Assembly (NCBI GenBank): GCA_963730285.1
Contig: CAVSQY010000015.1
Coordinates: 1 to 11,080 of the forward strand
Source: JARDZU01 sp963730285
Lineage (GTDB): Bacteria; Actinomycetota; Acidimicrobiia; Spongiisociales; ZC4RG35
Direction: 5' to 3'
Length of the DNA stretch: 11,080 nt
The position numbers and the translations under genes were made by a program. Below are positions 5,607-11,080 of this stretch, piece by piece; position 1 is the stretch's first letter, and the number at the start of each line of letters is the position of its first letter. The notes below the pieces were generated by a model, which ran no database searches, was not told the origin of the DNA, and saw only the letters and a list, made by a program, of their open reading frames with translations.

Positions 5607-6437
5607 TCAGCGACCTCGGCGCAACTGCTTCGCCCGGATCGCGGCGAGCAGACCGACAACCGCCGTGACCGCGAGAAGAACGACCGCCCAGGCGACTCCC
5701 AAGGAGAGGCCACCATCCGACGCGATGTTCTGGATGAGGTCACCGTCGAACAGTCCGGCCAGGAGGCTGATGAGGCAGAAGACGCTGAGGGTGACAGCCG
5801 CGATCAAGCCGATTGGAGGCCGCGTGTTGCGGGCGGCCAACCACGCGAGGACGAGTTGTGCCACCCCGATTGGCAGCGGCACTGTGTACTGAGTGTCGAA
5901 GCCCCACGCCTCGCTGAACGAGTTCGCACCCGAGGCGAGGGCGACGAATCCTCCGATCACGTCGCAGACCAGCAAGACCAGCATGGCGAGGAGGAGAGCG
6001 CGCCCAGAGGTCACTGACGGCGCCGACCGAAGGCGTTCGAGGAATGATGGATGCTCCCGACCTGGCTCTCTGTCGACTCGCACCAAGCTTGTTGCACCTC
6101 TCGCAACCTGCCAGCTGAGGACGAGGACCACTCCGGCACCCACGATGTGAAGTGCCGCAACCCAGCTGCCCCGAAATTCCGTCACCCATACCGGCTGGGC
6201 GAAGGCGACAAGTGCCAGGGTCAGAGTGAGCCAGATGAGTCGTCGGCCAACCCGACCGACTAGCGAGGCGATGACGAGGAGGATGGGTGTGAGGTGCAGG
6301 GCGATGTATCCGAAGTCTGCGTGCGCGGCCATGCCGGCTCCGCCGAGTTGAGGGAGTCCAAGTCCGGCTAGTGCGAATTGGGCGACGACGCCCGTCAGAT
6401 AGAGCCAGGCGAGGCCAGCGTAGATCTTGCGAATCAG
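5607..6437 (-). CDS. DUF6220-like membrane protein with a C-terminal four-helix extension
   Basis: A hydrophobic membrane protein of unknown function. The first 35 codons (6437-6333) encode IRKIYAGLAWLYLTGVVAQF and on to an Ala/Gly-rich turn. They continue without a break into AAHADFGYIALHLTPILLV and WVAALHIVGAGVV. This whole pattern (start helix, H-x-x-x-GY helix, LH helix) fits DUF6220-type proteins. A charged linker (about VRVDREPGREHPSF) then leads to four more helices ending AAIRAKQLRRGR; I cannot name that half. No ATG, GTG or TTG precedes the ATG at 6332, yet starting there would remove the first conserved helix. The likely start is therefore CTG at 6437 or ATT at 6434, just after a GAGGGGG purine run and an in-frame TGA at 6444-6446. 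A conventional caller would give 5607-6332 (241 residues). Confidence 0.7.
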   Translation of the reverse strand: MIRKIYAGLAWLYLTGVVAQFALAGLGLPQLGGAGMAAHADFGYIALHLTPILLVIASLVGRVGRRLIWLTLTLALVAFAQPVWVTEFRGSWVAALHIVGAGVVLVLSWQVARGATSLVRVDREPGREHPSFLERLRSAPSVTSGRALLLAMLVLLVCDVIGGFVALASGANSFSEAWGFDTQYTVPLPIGVAQLVLAWLAARNTRPPIGLIAAVTLSVFCLISLLAGLFDGDLIQNIASDGGLSLGVAWAVVLLAVTAVVGLLAAIRAKQLRRGR

Positions 6438-7060
6438 TCCCCCTCAGCGACCGATTGGTGTTGCAACTCCGATGTCCTCTACGCCGTTCTAGATGCGCAG
6501 CCAACAATCTACTAAACGATCCCTTCCGCTACAGCCAAGACTTCGAGCAGAACAACTGATCCCGGACGAGTCGGGTGCGCCAGGTCACCGCGCAGGACCG
6601 GCGAGGAGGGGCCGCACCCGGCTCGTTTCGATGCGCCGATCTGCCGATGAGCGGGCGTTCGCGCGACACTCTCCCAATGCGTGGACAAGCGGAGCCACTG
6701 TCTCAGATGAGCTAGCAGTCGCACGAGGACTGACAAGACCTCGAACCTCCTCATAGATGGACCGATCCGTCACTGCGTCACCGATAGTGAAACGCCGCAC
6801 ACCGCCTCAGCGTTGCACGAGAATCCTCACGACGCCCTTGACGCAACGGGCGAGAGACGTCGCCAACCCTTAGCTGCAAGTGAGAGTGTCCGACGCCCGA
6901 CGAACCACAGGCCACCACGGCGACCGCCACAACCGATTTCAGGCCGCCCAACTGTCACCTCGCGCGGTGATTCTACCGGTGGCGATTCCGCTGATTGAAG
7001 TGGTGGGCCTTCCTGGGCGTCTGGACAGGCCCCGAATCTGCACCGTTGTGGTTGGCTCCG
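6438..7060. other. Gene-poor divergent region of about 620 bases
   Basis: It separates the minus-strand DUF6220-like gene from the plus-strand VOC gene. Overlapping open frames exist on both strands (for example 6512-6754 and 6585-6800, minus). None has a ribosome binding site, a recognised domain or coherent neighbours, and the minus-strand frames read as low-complexity Arg/Ala/Ser protein typical of non-coding GC-rich DNA. I see no tRNA, no repeat and no convincing promoter until the box at 7061. A badly decayed gene cannot be excluded. Confidence 0.5.
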
Positions 7061-7066
7061 TAATCT
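7061..7066 (+). promoter_or_regulatory. -10-like box placed for a leaderless VOC transcript
   Basis: TAATCT, a TANNNT-type -10 box, ends six bases before the ATG at 7073, and there is no Shine-Dalgarno sequence. This is the spacing expected for leaderless mRNAs, which are common in actinobacteria. No clear -35 is visible. Confidence 0.35.
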
Positions 7067-7072
7067 GCGTGG

Positions 7073-7474
7073 ATGGCCGATTCGTTCCCATCTCCCGACA
7101 TGGCCCTGACCCACATCCTGGTCGTAGCGAACGTCGACACTTCGCACCGTTGGTACCGCGAAGTCTTGGGAGCCGAGCCGTACCGTGAGTACGGGACGTC
7201 GGCCGTGCTCTCCTTCAACGGCGTGTGGTTGCTTCTAGTCGAAGGAGCAGGTCCGACCCCGGACAAGCCTGACGTCACTTTTGAGCCACCCGACAAGACG
7301 AGGGTGAGCCATTCCTTCACCATTCGGGTAGAAGACTGCGAGGGCAGCTACCAAATCCTCATGGCGCGAGGGGCCGAGTTCATGACTCCGCCGTATGACT
7401 GGGGCGGAGAGATCAGATGTTTCTTCGCCGACCCGGACGGTCACATCTGGGAGATCAGCCAAGCCACGGCCTGA
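7073..7474 (+). CDS. VOC family (glyoxalase/bleomycin-resistance-like) protein
   Basis: A 133-residue single-domain VOC protein with two beta-alpha-beta-beta-beta units. Seen: LTHILVVANVDTSHRWYREVLGAE at the N-terminus, a central LLLVEG strand, SHSFTIRVEDCEGSYQILMARGAEF opening the second unit, and CFFADPDGHIWEIS at the end. The four usual metal-ligand positions are filled: His14, Glu57, His80 and Glu127. A divalent-metal enzyme such as a lyase, isomerase or dioxygenase-like protein is therefore more likely than a pure binding protein. The substrate is not evident; antibiotic resistance should not be assumed from the family name. The ATG at 7073 is chosen because a -10-like box sits six bases upstream. 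The ATG at 7100 (MALTHI) is an alternative, also without a ribosome binding site. It is followed closely by the small membrane protein. Confidence 0.85.
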   Translation: MADSFPSPDMALTHILVVANVDTSHRWYREVLGAEPYREYGTSAVLSFNGVWLLLVEGAGPTPDKPDVTFEPPDKTRVSHSFTIRVEDCEGSYQILMARGAEFMTPPYDWGGEIRCFFADPDGHIWEISQATA

Positions 7475-7475
7475 C

Positions 7476-7503
7476 TTGAGCCGGGCGCCAATTGACGCAT
7501 AAT
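7476..7503 (+). promoter_or_regulatory. Promoter-like sequence for the small membrane protein, possibly leaderless
   Basis: TTGAGC (7476-7481), a 16-base spacer and CATAAT (7498-7503) resemble a housekeeping promoter. The -10 box ends five bases before the ATG at 7509, so transcription would begin at or next to the start codon. No Shine-Dalgarno sequence is present. Confidence 0.4.
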
Positions 7504-7508
7504 GCTGG

Positions 7509-7958
7509 ATGGAGAGAACGGCCACGGGTGCCGGCAGCCTGTCCTATTGGTTGATCGTCGTCTTGCTTTTAGTCCTCGGGTTTCTCAGCGCTTTCTCGAT
7601 CGGCCCCATCTTCTGGTTCATTGCAGCAACCATGATCGTGCTCAGCCCCTTCCGATCGAGACCGCACGTGTTCCGATCGGCCCTGGCCCTTTTTGGTGGA
7701 TTCCTCGTTGGATACTTGTTGGTCGTGCCTTTTGGGTGCACTCAATCAGCAAGTTTCGACCCGGGGACAGGCATAGGTGTAACCACACCAGTGATCTGCC
7801 GGAGTCTGACGGGCATCGAGTACTCGGGGCCTGATCCATACGATCCGAGCTCGATTCCAGCACTCATCGTCGGCGGCGTCACAGCAATCGTCGCCGCGGG
7901 GACAACGTGGTATTCGACCGGCCGCCGAGAAAGAGGCAGCACAGGGTCGCTGCCGTAA
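7509..7958 (+). CDS. Small membrane protein of unknown function
   Basis: A 149-residue protein with about four hydrophobic segments (roughly 12-30, 33-48, 56-74 and 115-135). A 40-residue polar loop between the third and fourth carries two cysteines (Cys77, Cys97), which could form a disulfide if the loop is outside. The C-terminus is short and basic (TGRRERGS). I recognise no family. The ATG at 7509 lacks a Shine-Dalgarno sequence but has a promoter-like sequence placed for a leaderless message. An ATG at 7502 is in another frame. It sits 34 bases after the VOC gene and 32 bases before the likely start of the sensor-like protein, so it may be the middle gene of a three-gene unit. Confidence 0.65.
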   Translation: MERTATGAGSLSYWLIVVLLLVLGFLSAFSIGPIFWFIAATMIVLSPFRSRPHVFRSALALFGGFLVGYLLVVPFGCTQSASFDPGTGIGVTTPVICRSLTGIEYSGPDPYDPSSIPALIVGGVTAIVAAGTTWYSTGRRERGSTGSLP

Positions 7959-7990
7959 CGATTGGGTATCGGGGTCGCGAGCAGAATGAG

Positions 7991-9208
7991 ATGATGCAGG
8001 CGGATGCGGTCACACGTGTGAAGACTCCAACGGGGCGTTCGATGGCCGTTGTGATGGTCCTTCTCGTTCTGGCGGGGCTTTTCGTGTCCGTAAGCGCAGG
8101 CGACCTGTACACACTCCTGTTTTTCCTTCCGTATGCAATCCCCGGTTTGATCCTTCAGATTCGACGGCCCGACAATTCGATCGGCAGGCTGCTGATCGGC
8201 ATCGGATGGGCCTGCGCCCTAGCAACGCTCCGGGTCGAGGGTGACCGTCTCGCGCTCACTCAGGGCACAGCTCCGGTCGTGAGTCGTCTGGTGGCCTGGG
8301 GCACCGGATTCGGCTGGCCAGCCGCTCTGGCATTGCTATTCATGATGACGTTGATCTTCCCTTCAGGGCATCTGCCGAACCGGCACCGGTATTTGTCTGT
8401 GACTGCCATCGTCCTGGCCGTCTTCTCGGTCCTACTCGTCGCCCTGGCACCGACAATTGAGGTGGCGCACGTGCTCGGAGACACCGTCACCCTTCTCAAT
8501 CCGCTGTCTCTGTACCCGTCGTCGAGCTTTTGGGCGGTAGGGCCGTCCGAAGGGGCACTCTTCACCATCAACCTCGCGTTGTTGGGCGCTGGGGTGGTCC
8601 TGATAGTCGCCCGGTATATGAGAGCACGTGGAACCGAGCGGCTCCAACTACGTTGGCTGACTTCGGCCGTGATCGTGGCCAGTGTTGGGACGGTGGTCGG
8701 GTTTGCAATCGCATCGGTCACAGGAAACGCAGCTGGCGACCCGCGGACTTCAGGTCCGGGGCTCCTCGTCGCATGGCTCCCGGCGATCCTCGGCATAGTC
8801 GCGATTCCCGTGGCCATAGCCCTCGCCGTGCTGCGCTACCACCTCTACGACATCGACACAGTCATCTCCAGAACAGTCGGCTACTCGTTGGTTCTGCTTG
8901 CGCTAGGGGCCGTGTATCTCGCGGGTGCGGTATGGCTCCCCACACGGCTCGTCGGTCATCAGCCACCGCTCGCCGTGGCGGGAGCGACCCTCGCCGTCGC
9001 CGCGCTGTTCAACCCCTTGCGGGCTCGGATCCTCCACCGTGTAGACCGGCGGTTCGATAGATCGAGGTACAGCTCCGAACTGGTGGCTGCGAACTTTTCT
9101 GACCGTGTCCGCGACGAGATTGATCCCGACCAACTCAGAGATGACTTGGTCGAAGTGGTGAGTGACACCATGCATCCCTCGACCCTCGGCGTGTGGGTGA
9201 AGAGCTGA
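7991..9208 (+). CDS. Multi-pass membrane protein, kinase-less relative of actinobacterial sensor kinases (paralogue 1)
   Basis: A 405-residue protein with about ten hydrophobic segments, then a cytoplasmic-looking tail. The conserved block reads LRYHLYDIDTVISRTVGY (about 281-298), a helix pair ending GAVWLP, then TLAVAALFNPLRARI, VDRRFDRSRY, DEID and DTMHPSTLGVW. In my knowledge of actinobacterial proteins this block precedes GAF and histidine-kinase ATPase domains, but here the protein stops at once with no such domain. A membrane sensing or scaffolding role is inferred; it has no visible catalytic site. The start ATG at 7991 avoids the overlap with the preceding gene that a start at 7907 would require. 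Its ribosome binding site is weak, and an ATG at 8042 is possible. It is convergent with, and clearly paralogous to, the gene at 9232-10476. Confidence 0.75.
   Translation: MMQADAVTRVKTPTGRSMAVVMVLLVLAGLFVSVSAGDLYTLLFFLPYAIPGLILQIRRPDNSIGRLLIGIGWACALATLRVEGDRLALTQGTAPVVSRLVAWGTGFGWPAALALLFMMTLIFPSGHLPNRHRYLSVTAIVLAVFSVLLVALAPTIEVAHVLGDTVTLLNPLSLYPSSSFWAVGPSEGALFTINLALLGAGVVLIVARYMRARGTERLQLRWLTSAVIVASVGTVVGFAIASVTGNAAGDPRTSGPGLLVAWLPAILGIVAIPVAIALAVLRYHLYDIDTVISRTVGYSLVLLALGAVYLAGAVWLPTRLVGHQPPLAVAGATLAVAALFNPLRARILHRVDRRFDRSRYSSELVAANFSDRVRDEIDPDQLRDDLVEVVSDTMHPSTLGVWVKS
8985..9015 (+). repeat. 31-nt perfect inverted repeat, left arm
   Basis: This segment encodes the TLAVAALFNP core of paralogue 1. 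It is the exact reverse complement of 9452-9482, with no mismatch over 31 bases. The two arms are 436 bases apart and face each other because the paralogous genes are convergent. Confidence 0.85.
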
Positions 9209-9226
9209 TCCGGACTTCCCCGGATC
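9207..9226. terminator. Shared hairpin between the two convergent paralogues
   Basis: GATCCGG-ACTTCC-CCGGATC is a perfect 7-bp stem with a six-base loop. It overlaps the TGA of the plus-strand gene (9206-9208) and ends five bases before the stop of the minus-strand gene (9232-9234). Its symmetry would serve both directions. There is no T-run on either side. Confidence 0.5.
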
Positions 9227-9231
9227 GCGAG

Positions 9232-10476
9232 CTACATCTCGCTCCCTGAGAGCTCTTCATCCTCGCGAGTCCACATCCCGATAGCCGCCGGTTGCATGGT
9301 CTCGGTGATGACTGCGACGAGGTCGGCCTTCAGGATCTCACCATCGATCTCGTCCTTCATGCGATCTGTGAAGTCCTCCACCACTTGTTGGGCGTCATAT
9401 CGGGACCGATAGAAGCGACGGTCCACCCACTGGAGGATCCTGCGTCGCAGCGGGTTGAACAGCGCGGCGACGGCGAGGGTCGAGCCGGCGACGAAGAGGG
9501 GCGAGCTTCCGGCGAATTCCGACGGCAGCCAGACCGCCCCGATTGTGTAGATCAAGCCGAGTAATCCAACCACGAGGGTGTACCCCACAGTTCGGGACAC
9601 CACACGATCGATGTCGTACAGCCGAAATCTGAAGAGCGAGATGCCAAGCCCCGCGGTCAAGGTCAACGCGCCGAGGCCGGCTGGGATCACTTCCACGGCA
9701 GCAGGAAAGGGAAAGACGAGGGCAATGAGCCATCCAATCGCGGCGGCGACACCGGCGTAGACAACCCACTTCACCTGCTGACGCTCCACGCCGCTGGAAG
9801 TTCGCAGGCGCAGGGCCAGGGAGACGGCGCCGGCGACCACCAACACAGCAACCAGAAGGGTCAGGACATTGGCAAAGGCGACCAGGCCGGGCGGTATCGG
9901 GTCACCAGCGTTGCTGTAATCCCAGTTGCTCCTCAGAAACGTGGCCGGGTCGGTGACGTAGGAGACAATCAACGGAGCAGAGGCTATGAAAGGGATACCG
10001 ACCAAAGGCACCGCCCAAAGGATGGGCCGCCAGCGCCTCGAGGCCAACCTCCCATTGGGGAAGAGGAGAAAGAGGAAGGCGAGCCCGACCAGCATGATGC
10101 CAAAGGCCGTGGCGGCCATGGTGAGGGTCCGGCTCGCCGCTTCGCGGCCCGAGCCGCTCTCAATCAACACCAGCGTTGACTTCTCCCCGAGAACACTGAG
10201 GGTCCCGGCCAGGCCAGTGAAGGCCAATATCCAGCCGATGCGCGGGGCGACCTCTTTGATGATCACCACCGCCCCCAGGGTGGCCAATCCTGCGAATGAG
10301 ATCGCCAACATCGGATAGGTGAGGTCGTACCCCAATTGGGCATCGGTCCCGATGACCAGGGCGGTCGTTGCGGCGGCCAAACTCAGGGTCATCAGGAGGA
10401 GGGGCAATGCCCTCAGACGCAGCCAATCACCCAAGGTCAAACTGAAATCCCTTCCCGATCGGTGGCGAGCCTTCAC
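9232..10476 (-). CDS. Multi-pass membrane protein, kinase-less relative of actinobacterial sensor kinases (paralogue 2)
   Basis: A 414-residue paralogue of the gene at 7991-9208, on the opposite strand. It has about ten hydrophobic segments. The block RFRLYDIDRVVSRTVGY (283-299), GAVWLP, STLAVAALFNPLRRRI, VDRRFYRSRYD, DEID and TETMQPAAIGMW then follows. By eye about 60% of the last 120 residues match paralogue 1; the N-terminal membrane part is much less alike, although both have a FPNG/FPSG segment after a helix. There is no kinase, GAF or cyclase domain; the tail ends REDEELSGSEM. The GTG at 10476 has no ribosome binding site. A TTG at 10440 has AAGGG-type purines upstream and may be the true start, giving 402 residues. 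It lies 44 bases after the hydrolase gene on the same strand, so the two are probably co-transcribed. Confidence 0.8.
   Translation of the reverse strand: MKARHRSGRDFSLTLGDWLRLRALPLLLMTLSLAAATTALVIGTDAQLGYDLTYPMLAISFAGLATLGAVVIIKEVAPRIGWILAFTGLAGTLSVLGEKSTLVLIESGSGREAASRTLTMAATAFGIMLVGLAFLFLLFPNGRLASRRWRPILWAVPLVGIPFIASAPLIVSYVTDPATFLRSNWDYSNAGDPIPPGLVAFANVLTLLVAVLVVAGAVSLALRLRTSSGVERQQVKWVVYAGVAAAIGWLIALVFPFPAAVEVIPAGLGALTLTAGLGISLFRFRLYDIDRVVSRTVGYTLVVGLLGLIYTIGAVWLPSEFAGSSPLFVAGSTLAVAALFNPLRRRILQWVDRRFYRSRYDAQQVVEDFTDRMKDEIDGEILKADLVAVITETMQPAAIGMWTREDEELSGSEM
9452..9482 (-). repeat. 31-nt perfect inverted repeat, right arm
   Basis: This segment lies within paralogue 2, encodes the same TLAVAALFNP core, and is the exact reverse complement of 8985-9015. 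A further shared 10-mer, GGATCCTCCA, lies a few codons further on in both genes. Confidence 0.85.
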
Positions 10477-10512
10477 TACGTTTCGGGGCGATATTGTGGC
10501 AGAACGGCAGTC

Positions 10513-10528
10513 CCACCCGCTCAGGTGG
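10513..10528 (-). terminator. Small stem-loop at the hydrolase stop codon
   Basis: CCACC-CGCTCA-GGTGG has a 5-bp stem, with the TGA stop (10521-10523) in its loop. It is too weak for a terminator by itself and has no T-run, so read-through into paralogue 2 is likely. Confidence 0.2.
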
Positions 10529-11080
10529 AGGCTGCATCAAGGACCTGGGCCAGCTCAGCGGGGCGGGTGAGGAACGGAGAGTGGCCACCCTCCATCTCTA
10601 TTGCCTCGACGCCAAGGCGCTCCCTCGCCACCTGTCGAGCCCATACAGGGCTCACCGCATGATCGTCCCGGCACAGGACGTAGGAAAGAGGGGTGTCGGG
10701 CCAGTTGGTCAATGGTGTGACTTCACTCATGATCTTGTACGCCTGAGGACGAAGGTGAGCGAAGGCCCACTCGGCGTCCTCGACGGGTGCATCGTGATAA
10801 AAGAGCTCGGTCGCGGTGTTGGGACCCACCATCCACACTCCGCTACCGCGATCGGTGAACTCGGCTGAATTCAGCTCGACGTCAGGGTCGACCTGATCTT
10901 GGGCGCGCTGTTGGTTGAAGCTTTGGCCCACCCGGGGGACGTAGGCACAGAGAAACACGAGACGAGCGGCGCCGCGAACCAACGGTATGGCGAGACCCAT
11001 CATGGAATGCCCCACGACCACCGTGTCATCGCCGCTAACCGCCGATTCGATGACCGCGGCATAGGCCGATGCGCCAGCCT
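10521..11080 (-). CDS. Alpha/beta hydrolase, N-terminus cut by the right edge
   Basis: At least 185 residues of an alpha/beta-hydrolase-fold protein. The frame stays open to the window edge (upstream residues AGASAYAAVIESAVSGDD), so the GTG at 11021 is not the start. Seen: the nucleophile elbow VVVGHSMMG (Ser25 of the visible part), strand LVFLCAYVPRVGQSF, the acid region YVLCRDDHAVSP (Asp138 or Asp139), and the catalytic His166 in MEGGHSPFLTRP. A complete Ser-Asp-His triad is therefore likely. The pattern resembles small esterases of the plant methylesterase/hydroxynitrile lyase-like group, often simply labelled alpha/beta hydrolase in bacteria. Probably cytoplasmic; substrate unknown. It is upstream of, and on the same strand as, membrane paralogue 2, with 44 bases between its stop and that gene's GTG. 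Confidence 0.85.
   Translation of the reverse strand, partial: AGASAYAAVIESAVSGDDTVVVGHSMMGLAIPLVRGAARLVFLCAYVPRVGQSFNQQRAQDQVDPDVELNSAEFTDRGSGVWMVGPNTATELFYHDAPVEDAEWAFAHLRPQAYKIMSEVTPLTNWPDTPLSYVLCRDDHAVSPVWARQVARERLGVEAIEMEGGHSPFLTRPAELAQVLDAAST

Noticed and set aside
6512..6998. Several overlapping open frames in the 6.4-7.1 kb gap
   Set aside because: None has a start signal or family resemblance, and they overlap one another in different frames.
7953..7971. Possible third copy of the 18-bp motif (CGTAACGATTGGGTATCG)
   Set aside because: Only about 12 of 18 positions match, and the second half is not symmetrical with the first.
7907..7990. Upstream extension of the sensor-like protein to a start at 7907
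   Set aside because: It would overlap the small membrane protein by 52 bases, adds an Arg-rich, non-family-like leader, and has no ribosome binding site.

Overview
The window looks like chromosomal DNA from a high-GC actinobacterium. The sequence is GC-rich with a strong preference for G or C at third codon positions. GTG and TTG starts appear alongside ATG, and two genes look leaderless. The protein families are ones common in Actinomycetota: VOC proteins, a pterin-dehydratase-like/VOC fusion, a DUF6220-like membrane protein, and YDID/SRTVGY membrane proteins related to the sensor half of actinobacterial histidine kinases. I cannot name a genus. No complete RNA gene, CRISPR array, transposase or integrase was seen.

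Layout. (1) 1-387: 3' part of a peptidase E (S51) gene, cut by the left edge. (2) 600-1271: pterin-dehydratase-like/VOC fusion with a textbook ribosome binding site. (3) 1534-2295, minus: five-helix membrane protein ending in a complete type-1 copper (cupredoxin) domain. (4) About 2300-3135: the longest gene-poor stretch. It carries two related 18-bp palindromes, one behind the cupredoxin gene and one overlapping a promoter-like sequence ahead of the next gene. (5) 3136-4328: a carboxymuconolactone-decarboxylase/AhpD-like gene followed by a class I methyltransferase whose N-terminal coding sequence seems to begin before any normal start codon. (6) 4401-4444: the 3' half of a tRNA-Ala(CGC)-like gene without its 5' half, as left by an element integrating into a tRNA. 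(7) 4478-5367: a possible 58-residue ORF overlapping a TTG-started six-helix membrane protein. (8) 5607-6437, minus: DUF6220-like membrane protein with a probable non-canonical start. (9) About 6440-7072: gene-poor. (10) 7073-7958: a VOC protein and a small membrane protein, both with promoter-like boxes 5-6 nt before the start codon. (11) 7991-10476: two paralogous multi-pass membrane proteins meeting tail to tail. They share about 60% identity in their last 120 residues and a 31-nt perfect inverted repeat, and neither has a kinase domain. (12) 10521-11080, minus: alpha/beta hydrolase, cut by the right edge, co-directional with the membrane protein that follows it.

Most genes do not form one clear pathway. 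The likely transcription units are AhpD-like plus methyltransferase, the small ORF plus TTG membrane protein, VOC (7073) plus small membrane protein plus the plus-strand sensor-like protein, and hydrolase plus the minus-strand sensor-like protein. The points most worth following are the tRNA-half junction, which would place the left 4.4 kb inside an old element, the shared palindrome, the kinase-less sensor pair, and the two genes whose conserved N-termini precede the first ordinary start codon.
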